DNA of 64,000 nucleotides from Brucella sp. BE17 (lineage in GTDB: Bacteria; Pseudomonadota; Alphaproteobacteria; Rhizobiales; Rhizobiaceae). The DNA lies in assembly GCF_039545455.1 (NCBI RefSeq), contig NZ_CP154468.1:868001-932000 (forward strand), in the 5' to 3' direction. Shown one piece after another: positions 44,657 through 53,561 of the stretch. The position numbers were made by a program, and so were the translations under genes. The notes below the pieces were generated by a model. That model did no database searches and was not told the DNA's origin. It saw nothing but the letters and a program-made list of their open reading frames with translations. Numbering within the stretch: the stretch's first letter is position 1; each line of letters begins with the position of its first letter.

Positions 44657-45592
44657 TCAGAAACCCACCTGATCGCCGCCCTTCAGCGCCAGCATGCCGC
44701 GCGCTTCGGTTGGCGTGGCAATATCCAGTCCCAGTCCTTCCAGCACCTGACGGATGCGGCGAACCTGCGCGGCATTCGATTCCGCCAGTCGTCCCGGGCC
44801 ATCCCACAGCGAATCCTCAAGCCCAACACGGACATTGCCGCCCATCGCGGCAGCCATCGTGGTGACCGGCATCTGGTGGCGTCCCGCGCCGAGCACCGAC
44901 CAGACGTAGCTGTCCCCGAAAAGGCGATCGGCGGTGCGCTTCATGTGCGAAACATCGTCCGGGTGCGTTCCGATGCCGCCGAGGATGCCAAAAACCGTCT
45001 GAATGAAGAGAGGACCCTTGATGAGGTCGCGATCACGGAAATGGGCAAGATTGTACAGATGGCTGGTGTCGTAGCATTCAAACTCGAACCGTGTACCGTT
45101 GCCGCCGCAATGCTTGAGAATATACTCGATATCCTTGAACGTGTTCTTGAAAACAGTATTGCGGGTTTTCTCCAGATAGTCCGCTTCCCAATCGTGCTCG
45201 AATTCTTCATATCGACCCAGCATCGGGTAAAGGCCGAAATTCATCGAGCCCATGTTGAGCGAGGCAACTTCGGGGGCGAATTTCAGTGCCGGCTGAAGGC
45301 GCTCATCGACGGACATCGTCGGACTGCCGCCGGTGGTGAGGTTTAAAACCGCATCCGTTGCCTGCTTGATGCGGGGCAGAAAGGCGGCGAAGGCGGCGGG
45401 GTCCTGCGTCGGTCGGCCGTCTTCGGGGTTACGCGCGTGCAGATGCAGGATCGCAGCGCCCGCCTCTGCCGCCGCGATGGCTTGCGCAGCGATCTCGTCG
45501 GCCGTAACCGGCAGATAGGCAGACATGCTCGGGGTATGGATGCCGCCGGTGATGGCGCAGGTCACGATGACTTTGCGGGACGATTTGGCCAT
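44657..45592 (-). CDS. Beta-keto-acid cleavage enzyme (BKACE, DUF849)
   Basis: A 311-residue protein with the zinc-binding HLHAR motif and the glutamate in VGLEDSLW, plus NLTTGGSPTM and RFEFECYD, all typical of the family. BKACEs condense a beta-keto acid with acetyl-CoA to give acetoacetate and a new acyl-CoA; known substrates include dehydrocarnitine and 3-keto-5-aminohexanoate. The start MAKSSRKVIVTC at 45592 was preferred to a long upstream extension that lacks a ribosome-binding site and reads through the SDR. Pairing with a carnitine-dehydrogenase-like enzyme defines a two-step module. Confidence 0.88.
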   Translation of the reverse strand: MAKSSRKVIVTCAITGGIHTPSMSAYLPVTADEIAAQAIAAAEAGAAILHLHARNPEDGRPTQDPAAFAAFLPRIKQATDAVLNLTTGGSPTMSVDERLQPALKFAPEVASLNMGSMNFGLYPMLGRYEEFEHDWEADYLEKTRNTVFKNTFKDIEYILKHCGGNGTRFEFECYDTSHLYNLAHFRDRDLIKGPLFIQTVFGILGGIGTHPDDVSHMKRTADRLFGDSYVWSVLGAGRHQMPVTTMAAAMGGNVRVGLEDSLWDGPGRLAESNAAQVRRIRQVLEGLGLDIATPTEARGMLALKGGDQVGF

Positions 45593-45611
45593 AGCGTCTT
45601 GTTCCTTGTTC

Positions 45612-46406
45612 TCATATATTTTCGACGTTGCCGCAGACGCTGATCGCCTGACCCGAAATGTTGATGCCGCCAGGCGATGCCAGAAACAACGCCATCGCCG
45701 CCACATCCTCCGGCTCGACCATCCGGCGCAGCGAAATATTGGCGAGATACTGCCGCTCCATGGCGTCGTAGCTGAGACCGGACGCCTCGGCACGGGCAAG
45801 AATCACACCCTCAATACGGGCTCCCCGCACGACACCCGGCAGGATTGCGTTCACGCGGACACCGTCCGGTCCCATTTCCTTGGCCAGGCTCTGCGTCAGT
45901 CCGACAATGCCCCATTTGGCGGCCGAGTAGGGTGTGCGCAGCGCATAACCAAGCCGCCCGGCAACCGAGGATATGTTGAGGATCAAACCGGCTTCGCTCT
46001 CGCGCAGCAACGCTGCGGCACGACGAACCACCAGGAGCTGCCCCATCAAATCGACATCGAAGGTGCGCCGGATGTCTTCAACCGACAGCTCGTCAATCGC
46101 GCCCGTGGGTCCGGCAATTCCGGCATTGTTGACGAGAACGTCAAGTCCGCCGAGACGCTCGGTGACGGCAGCGATAAGGGTATCGACCTCGGCCTCGTCC
46201 GAAACATCAGCGCATAGTGTGGAGACTGTGGGGTTCTCGTCTGTAAATTCGGCCATTGCGCGTTCGTCTATATCGCAGATCAGCACCTTCGCGTGGGCAT
46301 CGAGGAAGGCGAGGGCGAGGGCTGCTCCTATGCCAGAGGCACCAGCCGTCACGAGTACACGAAGGCCGGGTCGCGGCCTTATTCTTTCGATCATGTTCAT
46401 CTGCAT
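45612..46406 (-). CDS. Short-chain dehydrogenase/reductase
   Basis: A 264-residue SDR: cofactor motif TAGASGIG, NNAG, serine in NISSVAG, and Y-x-x-x-K in YSAAKWG. It starts at 46406, with in-frame ATGs at 46400 and 46394 as alternatives. It lies between the BKACE and the ABC ATPases in the leftward operon and presumably oxidises or reduces a hydroxyl of the cluster D substrate. No further specificity is visible. Confidence 0.85.
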   Translation of the reverse strand: MQMNMIERIRPRPGLRVLVTAGASGIGAALALAFLDAHAKVLICDIDERAMAEFTDENPTVSTLCADVSDEAEVDTLIAAVTERLGGLDVLVNNAGIAGPTGAIDELSVEDIRRTFDVDLMGQLLVVRRAAALLRESEAGLILNISSVAGRLGYALRTPYSAAKWGIVGLTQSLAKEMGPDGVRVNAILPGVVRGARIEGVILARAEASGLSYDAMERQYLANISLRRMVEPEDVAAMALFLASPGGINISGQAISVCGNVENI

Positions 46407-46439
46407 TCCAGTCCGGAAAATTTCGGGAAAGACGCCACG

Positions 46440-47153
46440 TCAGGCCACCTCGAGCCAGTTGCGGCGTATGTCGGGTGCGGCATCCAGTTCCGCCGGTGTG
46501 CCACGAAATACCAGTTCGCCATGCCCCATGACCATGACCTCGCGGGCCACCTTGAGGGCGATCGTCAGTTTCTGCTCGACCAGCACCACCGCGACGCCGC
46601 GGCGACCAATATCGAGGATGACCTCCATCACAACCTCTACGATCTTGGGTGCCAGCCCCTCTGTCGGCTCGTCGATCAGCAGCACGCGGGGATTGCCAAG
46701 CAGCGAACGGCAAATGGTCAGCATCTGCTGCTCGCCTCCCGACAGATAACCGGCGCGGATCGCGCGCCGCTCCTTCAGCCGAGGGAAATAATCGTACATC
46801 TCCGCGACCGACCAGCGATGCGTGGCACCAGCCGCGCGGAACTGGACACCCATCGCAAGATTTTCCTCGACGGTGAGGTTGGGGAACACCAGACGCTCCT
46901 CGGGCACGTATCCGATGCCCTGTCGGCAGATGTCATAAGGCCTTAATCCGGCGAGCGGGCGCCCGGCGAGCGTTACCTTTCCGGCACTCGGTGGAACCAA
47001 CCCCATCATCGCCTTGAGCAAAGTGGAACGACCCGAGCCGTTGCGCCCAAGCAGCGAGACGATCGCGGCCTCCGGCACGTCCATATCGATGCCATGCAGG
47101 ATATGGCTCTTGCCATAATGGGCGTGCAGCCCCTTAACTTCCAGCAGACTCAC
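46440..47153 (-). CDS. Branched-chain-type ABC ATPase (LivF)
   Basis: A 237-residue ATPase: Walker A GRNGSGRST (the usual lysine-bearing GKST reads GRST), Q-loop YVPEERLVFPNLTV, signature LSGGEQQM, Walker B VLLIDEPTEGLAP. Replacement of the Walker A lysine by arginine is unusual and would weaken ATP hydrolysis at this site; the partner LivG keeps lysine. The start overlaps the LivG stop by four bases. Confidence 0.9.
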   Translation of the reverse strand: MSLLEVKGLHAHYGKSHILHGIDMDVPEAAIVSLLGRNGSGRSTLLKAMMGLVPPSAGKVTLAGRPLAGLRPYDICRQGIGYVPEERLVFPNLTVEENLAMGVQFRAAGATHRWSVAEMYDYFPRLKERRAIRAGYLSGGEQQMLTICRSLLGNPRVLLIDEPTEGLAPKIVEVVMEVILDIGRRGVAVVLVEQKLTIALKVAREVMVMGHGELVFRGTPAELDAAPDIRRNWLEVA

Positions 47154-47911
47154 AGCGCCTCCTCGCCCAGATAGGCTTCCTGTACCGCACGGTTCATGCT
47201 GATACCCTGCGGTGTATCTGTTGCGATGATGTTTCCGTAGACGAGCACCGACACCCGGTTACAAAGCCGAAAGACGACGCCCATGTCATGCTCGACCATC
47301 AGCAATGTCTTGCCTTCCGTAACCGTGCGGATGAGATCAATTGCGATCTCGGTCTCCTCGCGGGACATTCCGGCGGTCGGCTCATCGAGCAGGATCACAT
47401 CTGCGCCCGTAGTCAGCGTCATGCCTATTTCCAGTGCGCGCTGTTCGGAATAGGTTAGGTCGCCAGCAAGATCATGGCCGTGCGTTTCCAGTCCCACAAG
47501 TGCGAGAATCTCTGCGGTCTCTTCGTTCACCCGGCGCATGCCGGACACCGGCCGAAACAGGCCGTAACGAACGCCGTGGCGGGCAAGCACGCCAATGCGC
47601 AGATTTTCGAAGACGCTGAGCCGGTGGAAAATGTTGGTGATCTGGAAGGAGCGCGCTAGTCCTGCTCGGTTGATCCGATGCGGCGGCAAGCCGGCAATGC
47701 TATTTCCGTTGAGAGCGATCTCGCCGGAGGATGGCTCGAACATGCCCGAGATGAGATTGAAAAGCGTCGATTTTCCGGCGCCGTTGGGCCCAATCACCGC
47801 ATGACGCTCCCCTGCTCTGATGTCGAGGTTCAGTCCCTTGATCACCTCGACGGGGCCGAAGGACTTGGTGACGCCTGCAAGGCGCAGCACTGGCTGCTCG
47901 TTCATAGTCAT
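47150..47911 (-). CDS. Branched-chain-type ABC ATPase (LivG)
   Basis: A 253-residue ATPase with Walker A GPNGAGKST, Q-loop ARSFQITNIFHRLSV, signature LTYSEQRALEIG (the LivG form of LSGG), Walker B ILLDEPTAGMS and H-loop VEHDMG. It starts at 47911 six bases after AGGAGG and overlaps the LivM stop (ATGA). Confidence 0.92.
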   Translation of the reverse strand: MTMNEQPVLRLAGVTKSFGPVEVIKGLNLDIRAGERHAVIGPNGAGKSTLFNLISGMFEPSSGEIALNGNSIAGLPPHRINRAGLARSFQITNIFHRLSVFENLRIGVLARHGVRYGLFRPVSGMRRVNEETAEILALVGLETHGHDLAGDLTYSEQRALEIGMTLTTGADVILLDEPTAGMSREETEIAIDLIRTVTEGKTLLMVEHDMGVVFRLCNRVSVLVYGNIIATDTPQGISMNRAVQEAYLGEEAL

Positions 47912-49194
47912 CGCGCACCTCCTTTTGGGATTTCCCGGGTTCGCATCTCTGCACTCTTATCCTTGCTGTCCCAGAGTTCACCGATATCGCGTCGTGCGCG
48001 GTCAAGAAGCAGTCCGCCCGCAAGGAAAAGGACTAAGGGAAGCAGCCATGTGACGATGCCGGACGGATCCCAGATGACACCGAACAGGCTATAGTGCGGT
48101 AGTCCATTCGTGACGTTGCGCCGCAAAGCTGCATATTCTTCCCCGAAGAGCACCGAGACAGTTTCCGTCACATAGACCACGCCTGCCGTAATCAGCAGTC
48201 CGCCTGACAAGGCCAACAGATAGCGGCCGAGCAACCGCCGCCAGTCGAGCCGCTGGCGATTTCGGATATGATGCTGGATGACGCCACCGATGCCGGTCGG
48301 CATATAGAGCATCACCAGAACGAAGATGAGACCCTGATAAAACACCCATGAGCGCGTGACGTCCGAGACCAGGAAGGAGAAGAGCGTAAAGGCCGCAGCC
48401 CCAACGACGGGGCCGAAGAAAACAGTCGAGCCGCCGACGAAGGTTTGCAGAACGACCTGCGCCGAAACGCTGCTGGCGAACAAAGAGTAATTTGCCGTTT
48501 CGTTCGAGATTGCCTGCAGCGATCCCGCCACCGCCGCGAGCATTGCAGAGATGGCGAAGATGATCACCTTGGCCGTGTGGGCGCTATAACCGAGAAACCG
48601 CACCCGCTGTTCGTTATCGCGCAGCGCCAGCGTCAGACGACCAAACGGCGTGCGCGTATAGGCCCAGAGACCCAGCCCGCAGATAAGCACCCAGGCAAGC
48701 GTCAGGTAGTAGACCTCAATCGTCGCGCCAAAGACAATGCCACCCCACGGCATACGCATTGACGACACACCGGATTCGCCGCCGAACAGGCCCTGAAGTT
48801 GCGGCGCCAACGAATGAAAGAGCTCGGCAATCGCAAGTGTTACAAGAGCAAAATAGACGCCAGACCGCATGGTGGCAAAATAACCCGCAATAAGCCCGAT
48901 CAGAAGTCCGACTGCGCCCCCTGCAAGTGGTACGAGTGGTGTCGGGAACATCAGCCCGCCCTCAATCGCCCGCATCAGGTGAAGCGCTGCGAACGCTCCG
49001 ACGCCGAAATAAGCCGCGTGTCCGAACGAAAGAAGGCCGGCCTGGCCCATGAGCAGGTTGAAAGCAAGCGCAAAGAGGCTCGCGATCAGCACGTTGACCA
49101 ATGCATTCTGCCAACCAATCCCCAGGAGGGGCGGAACGGCGATCAAAACCAGAAGCAAGGCGGAGAGAAGAAGGATTTTGCGCATGGATACCAT
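47908..49194 (-). CDS. Branched-chain-type ABC permease (LivM)
   Basis: A 428-residue permease, longer than a typical LivM (about 320-360) because the C-terminus carries two extra hydrophobic segments (RYLLALSGGLLITAGVVYV; IVTWLLPLVLFLAGGLLL). The core has AGLLSFGHAAYFGVGAF and the docking loop LRDNEQRVRFLGYSAHTAKV. The extension is inferred from length and hydropathy. Confidence 0.88.
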   Translation of the reverse strand: MVSMRKILLLSALLLVLIAVPPLLGIGWQNALVNVLIASLFALAFNLLMGQAGLLSFGHAAYFGVGAFAALHLMRAIEGGLMFPTPLVPLAGGAVGLLIGLIAGYFATMRSGVYFALVTLAIAELFHSLAPQLQGLFGGESGVSSMRMPWGGIVFGATIEVYYLTLAWVLICGLGLWAYTRTPFGRLTLALRDNEQRVRFLGYSAHTAKVIIFAISAMLAAVAGSLQAISNETANYSLFASSVSAQVVLQTFVGGSTVFFGPVVGAAAFTLFSFLVSDVTRSWVFYQGLIFVLVMLYMPTGIGGVIQHHIRNRQRLDWRRLLGRYLLALSGGLLITAGVVYVTETVSVLFGEEYAALRRNVTNGLPHYSLFGVIWDPSGIVTWLLPLVLFLAGGLLLDRARRDIGELWDSKDKSAEMRTREIPKGGAR

Positions 49195-49195
49195 C

Positions 49196-50137
49196 TTAGT
49201 TGCGCTCTCCCATTAAGCCCGCCGGACGAACCAGCAGAACGAGGAGCATCAGCGCGAAGGGGATCGTGGCGCTGATCGACGACAGTTTCAGCGTCATCAG
49301 CCCGCCGATCGAGCGCGCCCAATCACCCAGCCCAACGAAGCCAAACAGGCCGGCCAGCGACCAGTCGAGCCCGACGGCGAAGGACGAGAACAGTCCAATC
49401 AGCAGCGAGGCGACGAGTGAGCCCTTGAGCGAACCGAGGCCGCCGACGACCACTACCACGAACACAATCACGCCGAGTTCGATCCCCATGTTGGGATTGG
49501 TCGGATAGAATGCCCCTGCAACAGCTCCGGCAAGGCCCGCAAGCGCCGCCCCTGTGCCGAAGACCAGCATGAACACAATCGGAATATTGTGACCGAGCGC
49601 TTCGGCCATGGCCGGCAGTCGTTCGGCGGCGCGCACGACGATCCCGATCCGGGTTCGCGTTAGCAGCACCCACAAAAGAGTGAACATCACGATAGCCATC
49701 CCCCCGATGAATATCCGGTAGAAGGGATAGTCGGCTCCGAATATATGAAAGGCCGAGAACCGCATGCCAGACGGCATCTGGTAATTGACAGGGAAGTCGC
49801 CGAAGAAGAGCTTGATCAGCTCCTCGATCATCAACGCAAGTCCGAAAGTCAGGAGAAGCTCATGCGCGTGGCCGTGGGCATGAACTCGCGGTAGCAGAAA
49901 ACGCTCAACCGCCATGCCAGTCAAGCCGACGACGATGGGAGCAACCGCGATCCCGACCCAGAAGCCAAAAATGGATGATACGGCATAGGCAACATAAGCG
50001 CCCAACATGTAGAACGAAGCATGGGCGAAGTTGAGTACGCCCATCATGCCGAAGATAAGCGTCAGACCGGCCGATACCATGAACAGCAACAAGCCGTATG
50101 TGACACCGTTCAACGTGGAGATGATCGCAAATTCCAT
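49196..50137 (-). CDS. Branched-chain-type ABC permease (LivH)
   Basis: A 313-residue permease with MEFAIISTLNGVTYGLLLF at the start, MGVLNFAHASFYMLGAYVAY and the docking loop RAAERLPAMAEALGHNI. The start at 50137 was chosen over a longer frame that begins inside the binding-protein trailer. The livK-H-M-G-F order is conserved and leads into the cluster D enzymes. Confidence 0.9.
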   Translation of the reverse strand: MEFAIISTLNGVTYGLLLFMVSAGLTLIFGMMGVLNFAHASFYMLGAYVAYAVSSIFGFWVGIAVAPIVVGLTGMAVERFLLPRVHAHGHAHELLLTFGLALMIEELIKLFFGDFPVNYQMPSGMRFSAFHIFGADYPFYRIFIGGMAIVMFTLLWVLLTRTRIGIVVRAAERLPAMAEALGHNIPIVFMLVFGTGAALAGLAGAVAGAFYPTNPNMGIELGVIVFVVVVVGGLGSLKGSLVASLLIGLFSSFAVGLDWSLAGLFGFVGLGDWARSIGGLMTLKLSSISATIPFALMLLVLLVRPAGLMGERN

Positions 50138-50210
50138 GGGTCTTCCAGGGTGAAAACGACAGGGATGATCCGGCTGAAAGAGATGCCAACCGGACCACGG
50201 ACTGCACGGG

Positions 50211-51443
50211 TTACTCTGCGGGGCGGTCCATCTTGCAATCATCCTGCACGGGATAGATCGCATCATCGCCAGCGATGACCTTGACCGTCTCGAAGCCCAT
50301 CTTCGTGTTGTCAGCCGGATATTTGGGGTTCTCGACGACCTTCGAGACCACTACGGGACGGATCGTCTGGTGATCCTCCTTGCGGACGGAAATCGAGCCG
50401 AGCGGAGTGTCATATGTCGTGTTCTCAAGTGCCAGCGCGATCTTCGTCACATCGATGTCGCCTCCGCCGAAATCGACTGTGCCGAGAGCCTGCTGCAGCG
50501 CACCGAGCGCGAAGGCAGAATGACCTTCGACGAAGATCGGATAGTGCCCCATCGCCTTTTTGTAGTCTTCGGCGAACGCGCCGTCGGTGGCGGCATTGTC
50601 GTAGTTGTTGGCGATGTAGTGGCCGAGCGCCGTCTTGCCAGCATTGGCGATATTGCCAGGCTGGTCAAGGAAAGCGGTGGCGAAGGTGACGTCGAGGCCT
50701 GCATCGCCCACGGCTTTCATCAGGAGCAGCAAGTCGTTCGACCAATTACCGGTAAAGACCGTATCAGGTCCGGCCGATTTGATGCGCGCGACGAAAGGCG
50801 CGAAATCCTGGATCTTGTTGACGTCGTGCAAAACTTCGTCGACCACCTGATAGCCACCGGCTTCCGCAAACGCAGCTACGGCGGCCTGCATATCCTGCCC
50901 CCAAGAATAGTTCTGATTGATGGAGTAGACCTTCTCGCCCAGATCACCCGCCTCCTTCATCGCGCTTACCAGTGCGCTCACGCGCATCGGCGCGGTCGCA
51001 GTGTAGCGAAAATGATAGAACTGGCACTTTGCCCCGGTCAATTCCATCGCGTCGCCGCCAAGATTGATGAAGATGACCTCTTTGCCAGGATTGCGGATAT
51101 TGTGTTTGCGTACGTCCTCGGTGAGCTGGCCGGCAATGGCCGATGAAGCCCCCTGGAAGATGATATCGACGCCATCAGCCACCGCGTTGCGAAATTTGTC
51201 GGCCGCCTCGGGTGATCCGCCGGCATTGTCGTATTCGGTAACGATGACCGGCTCGCCGTTAAAACCACCGGCCGCATTGATCTGATCGACGCCGTATTTA
51301 ACGGCGTTTGCATAGAGGCGGCCCGTCGATGTCTGCGCGCCCGAAAGGCTTTCTATTATACCTATCTTCAAGGGTTCAGCGTGAAGCGCGGTTGCGCTTG
51401 CCAAGACTGCACACGCAGCCGCAATCACGGAAAGTCGGTTCAT
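50211..51443 (-). CDS. Branched-chain-type substrate-binding protein (LivK-like)
   Basis: A 410-residue periplasmic protein starting MNRLSVIAAACAVLASATA at 51443, just after GGGAGGAGA, and cleaved after LHA. The family-4 features are KIGIIESLSGAQTSTGRLYANAV, GEPVIVTEYDNAGG, and PDTVFTGNWSNDLLLL. Family-4 proteins bind amino acids but also aromatic acids, amides and short hydroxy acids. It is the first gene of the leftward cluster D operon, behind a palindromic site. Confidence 0.9.
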   Translation of the reverse strand: MNRLSVIAAACAVLASATALHAEPLKIGIIESLSGAQTSTGRLYANAVKYGVDQINAAGGFNGEPVIVTEYDNAGGSPEAADKFRNAVADGVDIIFQGASSAIAGQLTEDVRKHNIRNPGKEVIFINLGGDAMELTGAKCQFYHFRYTATAPMRVSALVSAMKEAGDLGEKVYSINQNYSWGQDMQAAVAAFAEAGGYQVVDEVLHDVNKIQDFAPFVARIKSAGPDTVFTGNWSNDLLLLMKAVGDAGLDVTFATAFLDQPGNIANAGKTALGHYIANNYDNAATDGAFAEDYKKAMGHYPIFVEGHSAFALGALQQALGTVDFGGGDIDVTKIALALENTTYDTPLGSISVRKEDHQTIRPVVVSKVVENPKYPADNTKMGFETVKVIAGDDAIYPVQDDCKMDRPAE

Positions 51444-51560
51444 GGTGATCTCCTCCCACAGAGTATCTATCTGCATGCCACTCAACCGGACTGCTGTCCC
51501 GATGAGCCTCCTTCGGCACTGATCGCACTTTAGACACAGAATGTGAGCCTGTAAAGAGAT

Positions 51561-51582
51561 GAGATATGTGATCACACATCTC
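51561..51582. promoter_or_regulatory. Candidate GntR operator upstream of importer
   Basis: A 22-base near-palindrome with a perfect TGTGATCACA core (51567-51576) and GAGAT/ATCTC outer arms. It lies in the divergent gap between the binding protein and the GntR gene, where a GntR operator is expected. Confidence 0.6.
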
Positions 51583-51741
51583 ACCGTATAAGTGACCCAT
51601 ATGCCCAAAGAGCATTGTTTGTTGAACGAATTGAACGTACAAAGCCCCATGTGTGCGGATTTGCGGCGCGCATGATGTCCTCTGTCGGGGCTCAACGGTC
51701 GCGAAACTACCCTTAGACGCCGCCCAGTGAGGCTCTGATCT

Positions 51742-52476
51742 GTGAATAAACTTAGTACGACTGCCAAAAGCCAGAGAGCACTTGCACCCATTGATATCAC
51801 GACGGTACAGGAGCGGGTCTATCAGAGTTTGCGCTTCGGCCTTTTGAAGGGTGAGTTTCTGCCCGGTGAGCAGGTATCTATTCGCGGCCTTGCAGAAGTG
51901 CTCGGCACAAGCGCCATGCCGGTTCGTGAGGCGGTAGCGCGCCTGATCGCGGAACGTGCTATCGAACAATCGGGCCCGCGCACCTTGCGGGTTGCACCCT
52001 ATGTAGCCTCCGACCATGAGAACTATATCCGCATCCGTATGCGGCTTGAGGGTTACGCAGCCGAGCGGGCTGCAAGCGCACCGAGAAATCCAACGGTGAT
52101 CGACACGCTCAGGCGCATCAACGAAAGCATGGCAGAAGCTCTCGCGGTTCGCGACTTCGACGCCGCACTTGCCGACAACCAGGCTTTCCATTTTGAGGTC
52201 TATAAAGCTGGCGGCTATCCGCAGTTGCTCGACATCATATCCACACTCTGGCTCCGGACCGGTCCGATCGTGGCGTCCGCGCGTCAGGACGAGGCCCTGT
52301 TCGAGCGAGTCTTCAAGATCGGCGTCCATATCCACAACGATGCCATCGACGCCATTGCCAAGCGCGACCGAGCAGCCGCGCGACGCGCCATAAATCTCGA
52401 TATCCGCTCATCGCATCTTCTGATCCGTCGCTTCTACAAGCGCACTTCAGGTGAGGTCGGCCAATCCCCCGCATAA
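51742..52476 (+). CDS. GntR-family (FCD) regulator
   Basis: A 244-residue regulator starting with GTG at 51742. N-terminal winged helix: VQERVYQSLRFGLLKGEFLPG, IRGLAEVLGTSAMPVREAVARL. FCD domain: RIRMRLEGYAAERA, ADNQAFHFEVYKAGG, HIHNDAIDAIAKRD. Divergent from the cluster D importer operon, with a matching palindrome between; probably controls it. The AraC gene at the other end suggests dual control. Confidence 0.9.
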   Translation: MNKLSTTAKSQRALAPIDITTVQERVYQSLRFGLLKGEFLPGEQVSIRGLAEVLGTSAMPVREAVARLIAERAIEQSGPRTLRVAPYVASDHENYIRIRMRLEGYAAERAASAPRNPTVIDTLRRINESMAEALAVRDFDAALADNQAFHFEVYKAGGYPQLLDIISTLWLRTGPIVASARQDEALFERVFKIGVHIHNDAIDAIAKRDRAAARRAINLDIRSSHLLIRRFYKRTSGEVGQSPA

Positions 52477-52507
52477 ACGCCAGTATCGGCGTCTGGGATT
52501 AACCACC

Positions 52508-52975
52508 CTAACGCAACTGTGCCAACAGGAGCCATTCGGCGACGAGAGCCGGTTTGGCGTTTCCTTCAATTTCCACCGTGACCGTATAGGTAAAAAGCAG
52601 TCTATCGGGTGCTTTCTGTTCGACTTCCTCTAATACGAAACGGCCACGGATGCGACTCTTCGATGGGACAGGCGCAAGAAAGCGCACACGGTTCATACCG
52701 TAATTGATGCAGACTGCGGCGTCGTTCATCTGCGGCACGGCATCGAATAACATCCAGCTCAAGAATGAAAGGCTCAGAAAGCCATGCGCGACAGTACCGC
52801 CGAAAGGCGTTTCCATGGCGCGTTTCGGATCGACATGGATATATTGATAGTCGAGCGTATCTTTCGCAAAAGCATCAATGCGCGACTGATCGATATCGAT
52901 CCATGACGAGTGACCAACTTCCTTTCCACGCTGTTCCAGATAAAGCTTTAATGTTGCCTGAAACTGGTTCTGCAT
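52508..52975 (-). CDS. MaoC-like (R)-specific enoyl-CoA hydratase
   Basis: A 155-residue hot-dog-fold protein with the hydratase signature FAKDTLDYQYIHVDPKRA (catalytic D and H) and GGTVAHGFLSLSFLSWML. It hydrates a trans-2-enoyl-CoA or performs the reverse. It is convergent with the GntR gene and followed upstream by a broken thiolase, so the two probably once formed a short acyl-CoA module. Confidence 0.87.
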   Translation of the reverse strand: MQNQFQATLKLYLEQRGKEVGHSSWIDIDQSRIDAFAKDTLDYQYIHVDPKRAMETPFGGTVAHGFLSLSFLSWMLFDAVPQMNDAAVCINYGMNRVRFLAPVPSKSRIRGRFVLEEVEQKAPDRLLFTYTVTVEIEGNAKPALVAEWLLLAQLR

Positions 52976-52978
52976 AGC

Positions 52979-53456
52979 TCACAACACCTCAAACAGACCA
53001 GCGGCACCCAAACCGCCGCCGATGCACATTGTGACGACGACATATCTCACGCCGCGTCGTTTGCCTTCAATCAGAGCATGGCCGGCAAGTCGCGCTCCTG
53101 ACAATGAACAACCTGTACCGCAAAGGACTCATTGAGCTCCCATAGACCGATATCACCTATGGAAAGTCCAAAGCGGTTCAATAGCTTGGACACGGAGAAG
53201 ATCAGCCCTATGCCCATTGCATCCGGCCTGGTCCCGGCAACCGCAGTACTGATATAGCGCCCAAGCGGCTCAATGCCCGCTTGTTCGGGAAGTTTCCTGT
53301 CCATCAACACGCATGCTAATGCAACATCCGACAACTGGCTGACATTGCCCGCCGTTATCGCCCCTCTCTGACTGTTTTGAGAGAGGCAAGAGTATCGATC
53401 GTGGTGTCCGGACGGCTCCCGTCGTCGTCGCGAAGAATAACCGCTCTTTCAGCCAT
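52979..53456 (-). pseudogene. Thiolase (acetyl-CoA acyltransferase) remnant
   Basis: Read leftwards: MAERAVILRDDDGSRPDTT...LASLK, a frameshift near 53360, then [54 protein letters not shown], a second break near 53090, then [37 protein letters not shown] and the stop. These are ordered pieces of a thiolase C-terminal half. The segment with the catalytic NVNGG(A/S)I..GHP histidine is deleted, and the N-terminal half with the nucleophilic cysteine is absent. Confidence 0.85.
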
Positions 53457-53529
53457 ATCGGGCCTTAATTTTAAGGTTCGCTGCAGCCGAAAACTCCGAT
53501 TTTTCCCATAAATAAGGGGTTATGCGTTA

Positions 53530-53556
53530 ATCGCCGCTTCTTTTAGAAGCGGCGAT
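53530..53556 (-). terminator. Stem-loop closing the DhaKL operon
   Basis: ATCGCCGCTTC (53530-53540) pairs perfectly with GAAGCGGCGAT (53546-53556), five-base loop, starting six bases after the DhaL stop at 53562. No clear U-run follows on the minus strand, so it may stop transcription together with Rho or protect the 3' end. Confidence 0.65.
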
Positions 53557-53561
53557 CTTTA

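Noticed and set aside
43310..45346. Long open frame (678 codons) on the plus strand
   Set aside because: It lies antisense to the tannase and BKACE genes, both of which have clear family motifs, ribosome-binding sites and proper composition. The antisense translation is rich in arginine and histidine and matches nothing.
52477..52492. ACGCC/GGCGT stem between the convergent GntR and MaoC genes
   Set aside because: Only five base pairs and no U-run; too weak to call a terminator.
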